Below are positions 42,901 through 53,400 of a DNA stretch of 64,000 nt, one piece after another. Both the position numbers and the translations under genes were made by a program. The first letter of the stretch is position 1. The number at the start of each line of letters is the position of its first letter. The notes beneath the pieces are model-generated. The model did not search any database and was not told the DNA's origin. It saw only the letters and a program-made list of their open reading frames with translations. Location of the stretch: positions 17,095,605 through 17,159,604 of the forward strand of contig NC_053404.1 in assembly GCF_016859285.1 (NCBI RefSeq). The letters are read 5' to 3'. Origin of the DNA: Xiphias gladius (Eukaryota > Chordata > Actinopteri > Istiophoriformes > Xiphiidae).

Positions 42901-43899
42901 TCTAGTTTTAGTTCTATATTGATTTAGGTGTGTAATTCAACAATGAGCTATTATCTATTGAATGGAAACAAACTGGTACCCTTTGCACTGATTGAATTCA
43001 GATACTGTATAATGTGTAATACATTTGATCAATAGATGATCATGGACATTGGCCCATTCAGACATATGTTTACATCACTGATACAGTATGTTACCTTCAT
43101 TCTTACTGTAATATACTATGCCAGTTCACATCTGTTATGTCAATATCTTGCATCAGATAAAAATAAGGTCAATATGAGAACAGCTCCACTTGACAGAAAC
43201 ACTGTACATAGGTACAATTGCAGAAATACCTCCTTCCTGTTCTGAGCACATTCAGAAAAGATGCCAGCTGTGGAAAAAAAAACCATTTAAATATCAATCT
43301 TGTCCTCCATTACTACCTACACAAAAACTGCAACTACCAGAATATCAGTGTGAAGTACTGTATTGTACTGAGGTGAGGTTGTTGTCTTATCACTACTCAA
43401 GATGTAATACATTGTGTGTAACAACAGTTTAATCTACTCATGTAAAAAGAAGCCTGCCACCTACTGTACCTCTTACATTCTAGTTCTTTTCTGTGTTCAC
43501 AGCCAGTATCTTTCTTTCTTTGGGTTTCATTTCACAAGACAGTGCAGCTCTACAAAACACACTAGTCACGAAATTGCTGATCAGTGTTCAGCAGACCTCC
43601 AATCTTTGACTCGGATAAGGAAGTCAACACAATAAAAGCACCGAGTCAGGATTTCAAGATTTACCCAAACCTCCTTTACAAGGTGATGGAGAGAAGAGTT
43701 AAGGTTAGTGTCACCTTGTAAACGGATACAAAGAAGATGTGACATAGGCAATGCCAACAACCCTGAAATTCTATTGGTGAGGCTAAAAAATAGGAAGAAG
43801 AAAAAGAAAAAAAAAAAACTGTGGGTCTTACTTTCCCCTCCAGGAGTGTTTGGTGGTGTAGAAACAGGCCAAGTCTTTGTTGTCTTTGACGACATTCAT
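13215..43899 (-). CDS. dnajc13: DNAJC13 / RME-8, endosomal J-domain co-chaperone (55 coding exons)
   Basis: Large HSC70 co-chaperone of early endosomes; with the WASH complex and retromer/SNX1 it controls clathrin removal and retrograde or recycling traffic. The coding sequence starts at 43899 ([20 protein letters not shown], like human) and ends at 13215 (DNDIGDQG, then TGA). Using one copy of the internal duplication, the exons sum to 6786 nt, an exact multiple of three, giving 2261 residues against about 2243 in human. Order: PH-like N-terminal module, helical-repeat body with IWN-type motifs near residues 782, 1206, 1665 and 1953, J domain with HPD at about 1337-1339. All introns are GT-AG. 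It lies downstream of TOPBP1's promoter on the same strand and diverges from LZTFL1. Exon lists are in the three block entries. The oddity is the five-exon tandem duplication at 28.6-31.2 kb. Confidence 0.97.
13483..14170. mobile_element. Long inverted-repeat (foldback/MITE-like) element in the last DNAJC13 intron
   Basis: A left arm at about 13483-13610 and a right arm at about 14039-14170 are reverse complements at roughly 90% identity over about 130 bp. Shared landmarks are ACTCCGACCCCTTTGGGGGA (13590-13609 and its reverse at 14040-14059), CATCGTCTTAGGTTC and ACTTAAATATTATCATGAAT. About 430 bp separate the arms. Long arms and no transposase point to a non-autonomous DNA element. I could not assign a family or a clear target-site duplication. 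Confidence 0.7.
14431..14452. repeat. Poly(A) run, 22 bases
   Basis: Uninterrupted A tract in a DNAJC13 intron; length is likely polymorphic or error-prone. Confidence 0.95.
21813..28609 (-). other. dnajc13: DNAJC13 exons, central block with IWN1, IWN2 and the J domain (18 exons)
   Basis: Exons in transcript order: 28469-28609, 27342-27359, 26298-26380, 26001-26154, 25681-25784, 25418-25577, 25264-25326, 25066-25167, 24796-24900, 24143-24345, 23883-23967, 23604-23758, 23103-23148, 22835-22989, 22540-22741, 22306-22421, 22052-22130, 21813-21948. IWN1 is [12 protein letters not shown] (26.1 kb); IWN2-like is [10 protein letters not shown] (22.85 kb). The J domain begins [14 protein letters not shown], continues with [20 protein letters not shown] and ends [11 protein letters not shown]. 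The HPD loop, which stimulates HSC70 ATPase, is on exon 22052-22130. A J domain placed between the second and third IWN repeats is the RME-8 hallmark. Confidence 0.95.
27342..27359 (-). other. dnajc13: DNAJC13 18-nt microexon with tandem NAGNAG acceptor
   Basis: Between exons 28469-28609 and 26298-26380, the minus strand reads gcag, then CAGGACAGAAATAACCTG, then gtaagt. It encodes QDRNNL in frame and matches the place where the human protein has a similar Gln/Asn-rich stretch before [10 protein letters not shown]. Using the second AG of gcagcag gives a 15-nt exon (DRNNL), right edge 27356. Both forms keep frame, as does skipping. Splice sites and phase are seen directly; actual use is inferred. 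Confidence 0.75.
28617..31205. repeat. 1.29-kb head-to-tail tandem duplication inside DNAJC13
   Basis: Unit 1 runs from the A-run at 28617-28627 to the A-run at 29900-29912; unit 2 runs from there to the A-run at 31189-31205. The offset is 1285 bp at the left end and 1287 bp at the right. Outside the A-runs I count three substitutions and two one-base indels, about 99.6% identity. Each unit holds five exons: 28727-28822, 29029-29104, 29348-29468, 29565-29621 and 29737-29892 in unit 1, and the matching 30012-31179 set in unit 2. Confidence 0.95.
28727..29892 (-). pseudogene. Second copy of five DNAJC13 exons, one frameshifted
   Basis: Exons in transcript order: 29737-29892, 29565-29621, 29348-29468, 29029-29104, 28727-28822. 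Splice sites are intact. Exon 29348-29468 is 121 nt where unit 2 has 122, losing one base at about 29411-29413, so [10 protein letters not shown] becomes [10 protein letters not shown]. Including all five would add 506 nt and break the frame; without the deletion it would be 507 nt, 169 residues in frame. The copy lies on the 3' side of the intact one. It could be a real dead duplicate, an allele placed in tandem by the assembler, or a sequencing error. Confidence 0.75.
33330..33770. repeat. Dispersed percomorph repeat remnant
   Basis: Intronic sequence with the motifs GCTAATGTTAGCATG, AGGTATTATGTTTACCATCTT, TTGGTCATAAACCAAAGTAT and ATAGTTGTTGAAATAT, which I remember from a very common repeat in spiny-rayed fish genomes. 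Family name not assigned. It supports the taxonomic guess. Confidence 0.55.
36208..36228. repeat. Poly(T) run, 21 bases
   Basis: Uninterrupted T tract in a DNAJC13 intron. A 13-base G run at 34406-34418 is another homopolymer in this gene. Confidence 0.95.
36600..36930. repeat. Probable AT-rich MITE-like repeat
   Basis: Contains TATAAACCATTTATTTCATG, GCTGACAAATCC and a terminal GGGGCTTAAAGTGTTATC, resembling a short AT-rich repeat I recall from many fish introns. Ends were not resolved. Confidence 0.4.
37600..37830. promoter_or_regulatory. Candidate intronic regulatory element with a perfect CRE
   Basis: A GC-richer island in AT-rich intron, close to the second coding exon. It holds the palindromic cAMP-response element TGACGTCA at 37764-37771. 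Open frames cross it on both strands but match nothing I know. Regulatory function is inferred only. Confidence 0.35.
39161..39198. repeat. Perfect 17-bp inverted repeat (hairpin), 4-nt loop
   Basis: TCAACCCTTTTCCTTTC at 39161-39177 is followed by TTGT and then its exact reverse complement at 39182-39198. The arms are largely pyrimidine and purine respectively. It is intronic to DNAJC13. Confidence 0.95.
39650..39974. mobile_element. Retroposon-like repeat remnant ending in a 32-base A run
   Basis: Includes GGTCACAGGGACCTTGACC and TCTGACCACCAAATTCTAAT and TCAGTTCATCCTTGTGTC, which I recall from the 3' part of an abundant fish non-LTR (RTE-like) repeat. It ends in 32 consecutive A at 39943-39974. 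No coding part is present; the family is uncertain. Confidence 0.5.
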
Positions 43900-43912
43900 C
43901 TTTTCAAAGGAC

Positions 43913-46867
43913 CTACAACACAGAGGAGCAGAGGAGAAATATGAGCTCAGGTCTCAGTCAAGTCACCATATAACCTGCACCTAGACCTTTACAAGTCATT
44001 ACTACATCAAGTTTATATAACACACTTTCCACCATACTGCCACACACTTAACACAGTCACTCAACATTTTGCAGCTCAGAGGGAGAGACTCTCACCAGAC
44101 ACTCCCTTGGCTACAGAACTAAAGGAGTAAACAGCGATTCTCCAGTGACAGAGAGTAATCCATCGCTCCATGACGGACTGATTCTTCACTGTGATTACCT
44201 CATGTATGATCAATGCAGTTGGTCGCACATGACTTACAATTTATTATAACCCTCTCTTCTTTGATATCCCCACTCTCGCCTTCGTGGTTGCATTTTTTGC
44301 AGGCTCAGTTTGAAAGGAAGCATGCTTAAGGAACAACTGGGATACATTATGTTCAGCAAAAACAGAGAGGAGGTAAAGGTCTTCCATTCCATGTTGTTAT
44401 CATAGGCACAAAAAACAACACAACAGTGAACCAGCTGAGCATGTGTCAATAAAGTCTGGTGCAAAGCCTGTGTAGCCTATTGATCCCCTTTAAATAAACA
44501 GTGGCTAGATTATGTCTTAGTGTCTTGCCCTGGTGACTAATTTGGAGGAAAAATCATTGAAATTTTACTTTAAGACAGCTAGATGCTCTCAAACCTGGAC
44601 AATAGATTAACTAGGATCCTTTATTTGTCACTAAATCCGAGGAGCTTCCTTCCATCTAAGACAAAACACAAAGCATCTTGGCATTGTTAATTGTGATACT
44701 CCGTGACAGACTGTTTCAAACAAAACAGAGATGAAGGCTACAAAGAAGAACTAGTCACCAGAACTTAGTAGAGAAAAAGGAGGGAACAACTGCCTCTCCT
44801 ATCCTTAATGCAGTCATTTTGCTGGCGGCTGCACTGTGACAAGGGGAACCTGTGTCAGCACTCTGCCAGGATCCTGGAAAAATCTGACTCCAGTTTTCCT
44901 TCCTCTCCGTTTCAGCGTGCAAATGAAGCAGAGAGTAGAAAAATAGGTTCACATGATGGAATCCAACATTCACCAAGGGGACAACTGTCTGGTGTTCAAA
45001 GAGAGGAGGAGGTAAATACAGGCTAGTTTCAAGTGCCACAACACTGGACTAGAACCTTTAAAAAAGAGCCAGTTTCGGCTTCTCAATAATTGATGGCTGT
45101 GCTGGAGAAACAAGGGTGCAAGGAACAGTCCAGAGCCAAGTTTTGTATCAACATTTTTTTTTCAAACAGGCATTCATGGAGCTGCATAATGAGTCCAATC
45201 CGGGGGGGGGTGATGGAAGGCACAATAGGAGATGTTAGTAGCAAGCAGCACACAGCATGCTCTTTGCTGCTGCAAAAGAGGGCAGTGCAGTTTTTATCAT
45301 ATTACTGTGATGAGTGTTTACAAAAAAAAAAAAAAAGAAAAGAAAAAATTCAAGGCAGCCTCCAGGATTGACTCATGTTATCATCCCTCCCAGCTCTTCC
45401 TGCCTGTAAGCAGATCAATAGCAAATTATTCATGAGCTATCCTTGACAGAGTTTAGCAAAAAAACAAAAAAAAACGAAACAAAAAAGCCCAAAGCAATGT
45501 ACACAACATTTACATTATAACTTGTTCCATACCGGTCTCACAACTTTTTAAACTTTAACAAATAAAGCTTCTGATAATTGATAACATAACTAGTTGGCGT
45601 TGTGGCAGTGGGTACAGTCCTATAGTGTACACTGGCTCTTGCGTTCAACCAAGTAGCCCCACTAATAGGATTTTATCTAACCTTAAAATGGGCCTGTCTG
45701 AACAACTGAAAACAAACTGGAACAGGCTGCATATTACTGGCTAGGCACCAACTAACTAGTCTACAGCCATTGGTAATGTGTGTCATGACAGTTAACTCGT
45801 AATACTGTATAAATATCTCTTTTGCTCTGTCTGTTTGTTTGGCATCAGTCTAATTTGTACCCTGTTTCTCACATCTGTTGGATAAAGAGTCAGATCACCT
45901 GTTTCCTTTTAAAAAGTGTAAAGAACAGGAAAACTGCGAGTACAAGGGTCAACCTATCATGTGCCATTAGATCATTATACGGTCGTAACCATTTTCCAGC
46001 TAAGAATATGTTGAACATAGAGCTATTACCATATATGAACTGGCAGTGCAATAACAGTAAAATAAAATGATCCCAAGCAGATCATCGATCAATAAAAAAC
46101 ATCTACAGGAGGCCTCTGGACCTTCAGGATCAAATATAAATTTGATCAAAGCCAAAAACATAACGAGAATATCCTGCAGGTTTCTGCAATGTGGTTTTCT
46201 TCTTTGGAGCTTTTTTCTGCACTGAGGACATGTCGCAATGCCTTCCTTTTTATTTGCCAATTACATGAAGCAATCCCTCCACCAAGACAGGAACTTTCAA
46301 CCCTGAAACTTCACACTTCATCTCCGGTGTTCGTAATTGAAATGCATCCAACGACCCTGATTGCAAAATACAATAAACTCGTCTATGACGACAGATATAA
46401 AGACGGTACACGAAAAGCGTCAAAAAAGCTAACGGCATCTCTTAAATCCATTTGAGGATGTACAACGGCTCGCAAGCTGTCAAATAAATCCATGACAAGC
46501 AGCATTAACGTTACCTGGCTCTCAAGCTTATAGCCAAACTCTGCTGCACTGCAGCAGGCCTACGCGGTTAACTATCTGGCTAAAAACAAGCGCGACAGCA
46601 ACGTTTAAACGATGTCGACACTGCAGCTCCACCTTATTAGAACAAAAGACAGCCACAGACACCTTTGTTATCAGCGTTTGTTTGTCAAACGCAGCAAAAG
46701 GGGCTGTGGGAGGCTAATGTTGGGTTAGCCAAAAGCTAGCGGCTAATTAGCACATCACTCAGGTTTTGTGGAGAAGCTAAGCTAGTCGCATTAGCAGCGG
46801 GGTTCAATCAAGCAGACATGGAGAAGATGGCTTGAAGAGACTGGCAGGTGCTAACGGGTGCGTTTAC
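43913..46867 (-). other. DNAJC13 first intron
   Basis: Between the non-coding leader exon and the ATG exon. Short open frames (for example 46000-46260 minus and 46189-46455 plus) do not resemble known proteins and lack supporting splice context. Homopolymers include an A-rich tract at about 45320-45350 and nine G at 45202-45210. Confidence 0.6.
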
Positions 46868-47100
46868 CTGTAAAATCGCTAACGGGTGTTGTGTATAGCC
46901 GTCCCTCAGCCCCCCACCCTCCTCTGAGTGCGGCCGGTGTGTCTCAGTTTTCACCACTCTGATGCTGAAGGTTCTCAGTTACGCCGTATTCCCCCAAACA
47001 GGGCTCAGGACGCTGCCATATTCCTGATACCAAAAGTGTGCTGCTGCGCACGCGTGAGGCCTGCCTGTCATGCGGCTGTCAGCTGATTGGTTTGTCCGGA
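46868..47100 (-). promoter_or_regulatory. dnajc13: DNAJC13 non-coding first exon and promoter region
   Basis: Minus-strand donor GATTTTACAG followed by gtaaac places the leader exon edge at 46868. Upstream is a GC- and CpG-richer stretch (about 46.9-47.1 kb), including an inverted CCAAT box (GATTGG at 47085-47090). No TATA box was seen. The exact start site is not determined. Confidence 0.6.
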
Positions 47101-47295
47101 CGCGGATTTATCGAGATACCTGACTCGAGATCAGTTTTTTATCCGTTTCTTCGGTGTTTGAATTGATGGATGTAGCCGAAACCGATCTCGGAACAGTGTA
47201 GCTTGTCTACTGAGTAACGGATTTAATAGAATCATAGTTTCCATTTGGGCAAACTTCAAAGTAATGAGTGAAAAATCGATAGTATGAAGACTAGA

Positions 47296-47638
47296 CAGCC
47301 GTAGTGGAATGTAACACAGATGCTGTACTAAAGTACAAATTTGAGGTACTTGTACTTTATTCGAGTCTTTTCTTTTCATACTGCTTTATACTTCTACTCC
47401 ACTACGAAGGAAATATTGTACTTTTGACAGAACTACAATCATGTATTAGCTTTAGTTATTGTACAAATTAAGATTTTTAAATATAAAACTTTTTATAATT
47501 GAAGTACATTGTCTGATTACACTTGCATACTTTTACTTTGGTAAAAAAAAATTATACAGGACTTTCATGAGTATTTTTACAATGTAGTATTAGTGTTTTC
47601 ACTTAGGTAAAGGATCTGAACACTTTCGCGACCACTGC
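47296..47638. mobile_element. Short non-autonomous hAT-like element
   Basis: About 340 bp, opening CAGCCGTAGTGGAATGTAAC and closing GATCTGAACAC ... ACCACTG, with internal GAGGTACTTGTACTTTATT and TACTTCTACTCCACTACG. These match my memory of an abundant percomorph element with CAGTGGTGG-type inverted ends. CTAGA occurs on both flanks (47291-47295 and 47638-47642), possibly part of a decayed target-site duplication. Confidence 0.6.
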
Positions 47639-47639
47639 T

Positions 47640-50160
47640 AGATAGATGACACTGAATTTATTTTCCATTCACCAAAGAGTCAAAATATAGGCTGATGTCT
47701 ACAATAATCTAATTTTGACAGTCACCTTGCTAAAATGGACTTGGTGAACTGAACCTAATGAACTACAGAATGGGTTACACTTCTATTTCTTCTCTATTTA
47801 CATCTCTCTCTGCATATTTTCCTTCTTGATACCTTATAGGAGTTTGTAGGATCACTCAAAGGGTAATTCAATCTGTTCATTTTTACACCTGGGTTAAACA
47901 GGACTATATTGCCCTCTAGGGACAGTGTTTAATCAATGCAGTAATACCTCAAGTTCAGGCAGGTTACAGTATTCATCAAGTTTAGCATCATTAAACCTAT
48001 GTAAACCAAAGTTTCAAAACTGTTGAGTGATAAAAAAAAGTAAGTAATTCACTGAACACCATCCCTGAACCCCTTAAGCCAATAATTGACAGAAGTATGT
48101 GCCAAATATAGATAGTTAGTCTATAAAGACTGAGTTAAATAGCAACTGAGATCATTAGATACTTTAAATCTGTAACCTGCAAGTAACAGTACCAGCACAT
48201 ATGAATAATTTTTACTCTCTCCAATCCTTCTGATTACAACAGTTTACATGAAATGAATCTGTCAGGTGAATTTTTTTGTATAACTCATAACAATCATTTT
48301 ATTGTATCTACTGCTTGTATTGTTTAATTGTTTATTATATGTTACATTTTTGTACTCATATTCAATTTTTCTTTGCATGCTTTTGCTAACCAATGACCCA
48401 CATTTTTATATAATTTAATTTCTTTGACAGTTTTCTAAAGTAGTTCATAGACCAGCAGCAGATCATCGATATCTACTAATTTTTCATCCCCCAAAAGACA
48501 TAGAACAGTAGCACCAACATATTGGATGCTCACAAAAACCCCTACTAAATATGATTTTAAACGAGTGGTTTCTAGTCCCTGTCTCAAATGACTCAAGTGA
48601 CTCACCGCGACTGAAGGTAAAGGGGAAACATCTTGGCCTCTGTGACTGACTGATGTTACACAGTCAACTTGAGCGAGACAGCACAGAGTGGTCACGTTGT
48701 GAAGCATCTGATTAGGTGGCTGACCATGCGTTGCCCGTTAGTCTAATTTAATTGAGCGGGGAAAAAAAGTTTCCTTCCTTTTCATTACAATCCTACTTAA
48801 CAAAATGTGAACGCTTTAGGCTTCAGTGACAGTGGATAAGGAGATGGTGCAACATTACCTCTATGACGTTTTTATTAGGCTGACATGGAGTCAAATGAGT
48901 TTAACTGAGGGAGAAACAGCCATGTTAAGTTGCATCTGTTAATCAATTGACACATATATTAAAAGAATACGAACAGTTGGGTAACTGTGTTGTAAATGTG
49001 TAAATAAAAGCACTGTAATATTCTTAGACTAGTTTACCAATCTGTTGTTGGAGGCATTAACTGCCATTAGGAATTAAAAGAAATATGGATGCTACATGTT
49101 TAACAATGAAAAGTGTTGATGTTAAAGCAGAAAAACAGTAATACTAATAAAACATACTAGCAAACGCTTTATGTGATTGAAAGATGCAGTAACATATGTC
49201 ATCTTGTCCTGACCATCTGATTTTGCAAACCCAATCTAAAGCTTTTACCTCAGTCTGTTAGTATTTGATGCAACAACAGTGTATTTATGGAGGGAGAACA
49301 CAAAGCACAATTATAACAAACTGTTTACTGCTCTGCTTGGAATAACAATGCCATAGTAAATATACAGTAGGGGTCGTTTGATTTAATAAGTAGCCTAAAT
49401 AAGTACAATTAAATTTATATTTATAAATTTATAAATTTTGACTAAATGTCAGTACACTGTATAATTAAGTCTAAACTCAATGATTCAGGACATATGATCT
49501 CTACTTCTGGCAACAGTTAAAGAGCTTTCTGCATAATTGAAGTGTCAAGGATAAAACTGTTTTTAATGCAGAATGGCTAGGGCCTCGCTGTAGCTGTGAA
49601 CCCGGCTTCGCTGTGAATAGCCCTGTAGCCGGGCAAGTTGCGAAAACATTTAAATGCATGTGATGTACATGTAAGTTCCACGGTAGGTGGGAGTGAAGAT
49701 TCTGTTCAGTGCAAAAGCACGAGTCTGTACCAAAGCCGTCGTCTTCCCAGGAGCTGCTCTCGTCTCACACTGCTAGCTCGATACTGCCATCTAATGCTAA
49801 GTGAACTTAGAACAGGAGAATAAAAAACAATAAAGTACACTTGCAATAAATATTCGGGCATTTAATTGAATAAAATACAATGGCAAACAAAAAAATCTAA
49901 AGCCTTGATGTAAATTAATTTAGAGTCGGATCAGACCTAAAGTTTTTTTTTTTAAATTACACATTTTTGACCAGCGAATGAAAGATTTACATTGTATACA
50001 ACATAATAAAGTTTATAATAACGATTAAATATCTATGTTTATATTTATTTATCTGAACTTTAGCTATTTTGATAATGTTGTTCCATTAACATATTATTAT
50101 ATTATATTTTAGTAATAATTCGATTATACAACGTTTTGTTTCATGTTGTACGTAGCGCCG
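47640..50160. other. Spacer between the divergent DNAJC13 and LZTFL1 promoters
   Basis: AT-rich. A 90-codon minus-strand open frame at 48435-48707 has no recognisable domain. A GC-rich hairpin-prone patch is at 49575-49633. I see no gene. Confidence 0.6.
49575..49633. repeat. GC-rich hairpin-prone segment
   Basis: CCCGGCT at 49601-49607 pairs with AGCCGGG at 49627-49633, and GGCTAGGGC at 49575-49583 can pair alternatively with GCCCTGTAGCC at 49620-49630. It stands out from AT-rich surroundings. Confidence 0.5.
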
Positions 50161-50175
50161 TTGAACGCACCTCTA

Positions 50176-50216
50176 GTAACCAAGGTAATGACGCTATTCT
50201 CCGTTACCAAGGCATT
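50176..50216 (+). promoter_or_regulatory. Two X-box-like (RFX) sites upstream of LZTFL1
   Basis: GTAACCAAGGTAAT at 50176-50189 matches the X-box GTNRCC(N0-3)RGYAAC with one mismatch. GTTACCAAGGCATT at 50203-50216 has a perfect left half and two mismatches on the right. They share orientation, start 27 bp apart and sit about 280-320 bp before the start codon. RFX factors drive ciliary genes, fitting LZTFL1's role in BBSome traffic. Binding is inferred. Confidence 0.55.
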
Positions 50217-50494
50217 CTCAAGGCAAACACTAGCTGTGTAGCTAGGCTAGCCAATCTGCAAGATAATCTTATAGCCATGATATAACCTCCGTATAACGCC
50301 AGCCTCTTCACCGAGTTGAACGTTAAGTTTACTTCCGTTTACTTGAATCCTCGACTCTATCTTATTACCTTTTAGCTTGTAGTCTATTCGCTGCGTGGCC
50401 TAAATTAGAGGCTGAAACACCCATTTTTCCTTTGGATCAGCACAGTGTACAAGCTAGCTAACTTAGTTACGTTGACGCTAGCTGCACAGCCACG

Positions 50495-53400
50495 ATGGTG
50501 AGTAGCTGCTATCTTTTGCTGTTTATGGGTAGCCAGGCCACCTGCTATAGAAGTTGGTATGCTAGATATTTAGCGTTAACTCTGCTTTCTAAACATGGTG
50601 CACCACCTGGATTCACAGACGAGTAAAGTTAGATACAGGCAGATAGCAAGCTTCCCACATTATGTGTGCAACCTCATTTGTATAGGCCCTGTCACATATT
50701 AACAGGGGGGAATCTTCTTCAAGTTAGCTGATCAGCTAGTTTTGGTCGCTATTACAGTGTCTCCCTGTCTCTATATAAATCTTTTATTTTTGACTTTGTT
50801 GTCTTTGTTACTAATTTCTTGCCTTTTGTCTCTACGTAGGCTGAATTTGGGTTTAATGAACACCATCAGAATGAAGTCATCAATTATATGCGATTTGCGC
50901 GTACAAAGAGGGTCCTGAGGCTCAAGACTATTGACTCATGCTTTGAGGAACTCAAAGACAGCAGGTGATTGGTCGTACTTACGTTTTTGGTGTCATTGTT
51001 CTATGCAAATTCAACTTTAATTCACTTAACTTCACACTCACATTCTGTAAAAGCAAAATACAACACAACAATTGTGTTGTTGAAACTGAAGTGCTCTCAG
51101 TTCAGATGCTTCTGTAATATGTATGTGTGTGTGCACGTATGTTTCTCTCTGAAGGCTAGTGGAGGAAACTTTCACAGTGGATGAGGTGAAGGAGATGCTG
51201 GATGGGCTGCAGGCAGTGGTGCGTGGGGAGGTGGAGATGGAGCTCATCAACACAGCCCACACCAACGTGCTGCTGCTCAGGCAGCTCTTCTCCCAGGCTG
51301 AGAAGTTTTACCTTCGACTGCAGAGTGATATCTCGGAACTAGAGAACAGGTGAGAGCAGTGAAGAATGAGGCAGACTGAAGTTTCCTGTTAACTGTTGAG
51401 TTCATAACCCAGAAACATCCAGCAAGCTTTTGGCAGGCAGTGACATAGTCAAGTTTCTTCCCACAGGAGTACAAACTGTACTTGGTAATATATTTCGGAC
51501 TATACAGCACCCCCAAACTCATGATAGATAATATATAAGTTCATAACTTGTGTACACAAATGAATAACTTGAATGCCCAAGAAATGGATCTTGTATGCAC
51601 AAAAAAGAAAAATAATATCTCTGGTTTTTGTGGGCTCAGATGAAATGAAAATAGCAATTATTAAATTTGCTGTAAAAACTTTTTAAAATTAAAATAATTT
51701 AAATTAATATGACTTGTCAAGGTCAAACTGATTGTCACACCTGTGAACATGTTGATGAGAAAGGTTCCTCTAGTTTGTAGCATAAGCAACTTCCTCCTCA
51801 GGACTGGTTAGATTTATATCTGTTGCATGTTGGTTGCCAGGCTAAAAGCTCATGGCCAAGCCAGCACACTCACAAACACCGTGAATTCAACTCTTTGTTT
51901 CATTGCAGTGGTTTCCTTTCTGCAGGGATGTTCAGTTAGTCTGGAAAGCACAACTTCTGCTCTCTTCTCACAACATTTTAAGGTCAGATCACCAAAATTA
52001 CAAAATATCATATTTTCATAGTAACCCCAAATTGTATTGAACCATGCAGAGCCTTTTGAGATTTTGAAAAATCCACCAATTAGATTTTACTTTAAGTCCA
52101 TTACAATATAGGTAAGTGGAGCGCTGAATGTTAATGGATCTCAAAGCTTTAAAACACTGAATTTAAAAAATATAATCGCGATGTGTAACCCCTGGAACAG
52201 TGTCCCTATTTTGCAGACCCTACTACAGCTAGTGTTTAAGGTTTTTTCTAAGAAGGAAACTGTTCTTAATGACAAATGTTGACAGTGAGACTTTTGCGTA
52301 ATCGTGAGTAACCAGGATATTTTTTCAAGTGAAAGCATTTGGTGGCTTTTGAGTTTTTCAAATGTATTTTTGGAAGCTTTTAGAACAAGAAAAAAACCTC
52401 CAAACTACAGAAGTCACAGCAACAGAATTTTCAAAATGTTTAGAACTAAAAGTAAAACTACCTGCATGGCTTGGTACCACGAGGGGTAAATGAAAAAAAA
52501 TGTCTTTTGTAATTTTGGTGAACTATTACTTTAATCATTACTCTTCACTTAATTAAATTTGCAATTTAAATTTTATGTATTGTTACACATTTACAATAAT
52601 TTGAAATGTATTGCTGTTTCGTTTAATATAGTTATGAAGTTAATATTCACATTTTTTTTTTTTACTGTCAATAATTAGTAGCAGCTCATGTGTTATGAGT
52701 GTATACTTTTGAAGTGCTGAAGTTGCACAAAAAGTCGTGTGATCACATGACAAGTCATTGGTTTGTGGCAATGTGTGATAAAATTACTGATAAATCACAT
52801 TTGATCCGTTGTTAGAATGTACTTTGCACTCTTGACAAAGGAAGTATTAGGGCTCTTTGGCACAAATGTAGTCAGGTCCTAGAGTATAGTTGTTGTTTTC
52901 TGGATTAACAATAATTCACAGTGGCACAACTTAAAGGTATCTGTTTTTGAATTAAAACTGAACTGAGTTTTTCAAACCGTTGGAATTGAAATACAAATTT
53001 GAAAGTCAAAATAAACACGTCATCCTGTTCTTATTTTTGTGAGATGGAGGATGCAAGGCTTTTCTTTCCTTACTCATGTCACGTTGTCTGATAATCTTCA
53101 CTATCAGAGCAACTGGTCAATTAATGTACAAACCTCTGCACTGACTGTTTCTTTAAAAAAGCTTGTGCTTTTGGCCAGTTTGAGCATTGTCCACAGTACG
53201 TGTGCACAGGTTTGAATGTACTCTCTGTCTTCTATGATATTCAGGTGAACTTAATATAACTTTTGAACCCCCAGAACCTTTCACTTCGTTAAAACACTGT
53301 TTGTGTTTTGGAAACGTTCTTTTGTTTGTAATATACACATGGTGAGTGGATAAACAAGCCCTAAAGATTTTCTTTTGCAGAGCTCAGCCCTACGTGACTG

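Larger units (their letters stand above)
37383..43831 (-). other. DNAJC13 second intron, 6.4 kb
   Basis: Longest intron of the gene, between exons 37307-37382 and 43832-43912. It contains a CRE-bearing GC-richer patch (37.6-37.8 kb), a perfect hairpin (39.16 kb), a repeat remnant with a 32-base A run (39.65-39.97 kb) and otherwise AT-rich sequence. No additional exon fitting the DNAJC13 protein was found. Confidence 0.7.
30012..43899 (-). other. dnajc13: DNAJC13 exons, N-terminal block (18 exons)
   Basis: Exons in transcript order: 43832-43899 (exon extends to acceptor at 43912), 37307-37382, 36311-36460, 35794-35835, 35481-35681, 35121-35327, 34606-34701, 34272-34363, 33842-34008, 32828-32907, 32541-32710, 31530-31629, 31309-31416, 31024-31179, 30852-30908, 30634-30755, 30314-30389, 30012-30107. 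They encode the PH-like N-terminal region ([47 protein letters not shown]), which binds PI3P in the known protein, and the first helical repeats. The last five exons are the intact copy of the duplicated set and are used here for the reference model. Confidence 0.95.

Noticed and set aside
46000..46260. Minus-strand open frame with CPQC and several Cys, suggesting a zinc-binding protein
   Set aside because: The Cys spacing fits no known finger, the remainder is hydrophobic and unstructured, and it lies inside the first DNAJC13 intron without supporting signals.
48435..48707. 90-codon minus-strand open frame in the DNAJC13-LZTFL1 spacer
   Set aside because: No recognisable domain, no splice context and composition typical of random AT-rich sequence.
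51055..51090. Apparent palindrome around CAACAATTGTGTTG in an LZTFL1 intron
   Set aside because: Only the central eight bases pair exactly; the outer symmetry is a shifted CAA/TTG repeat.
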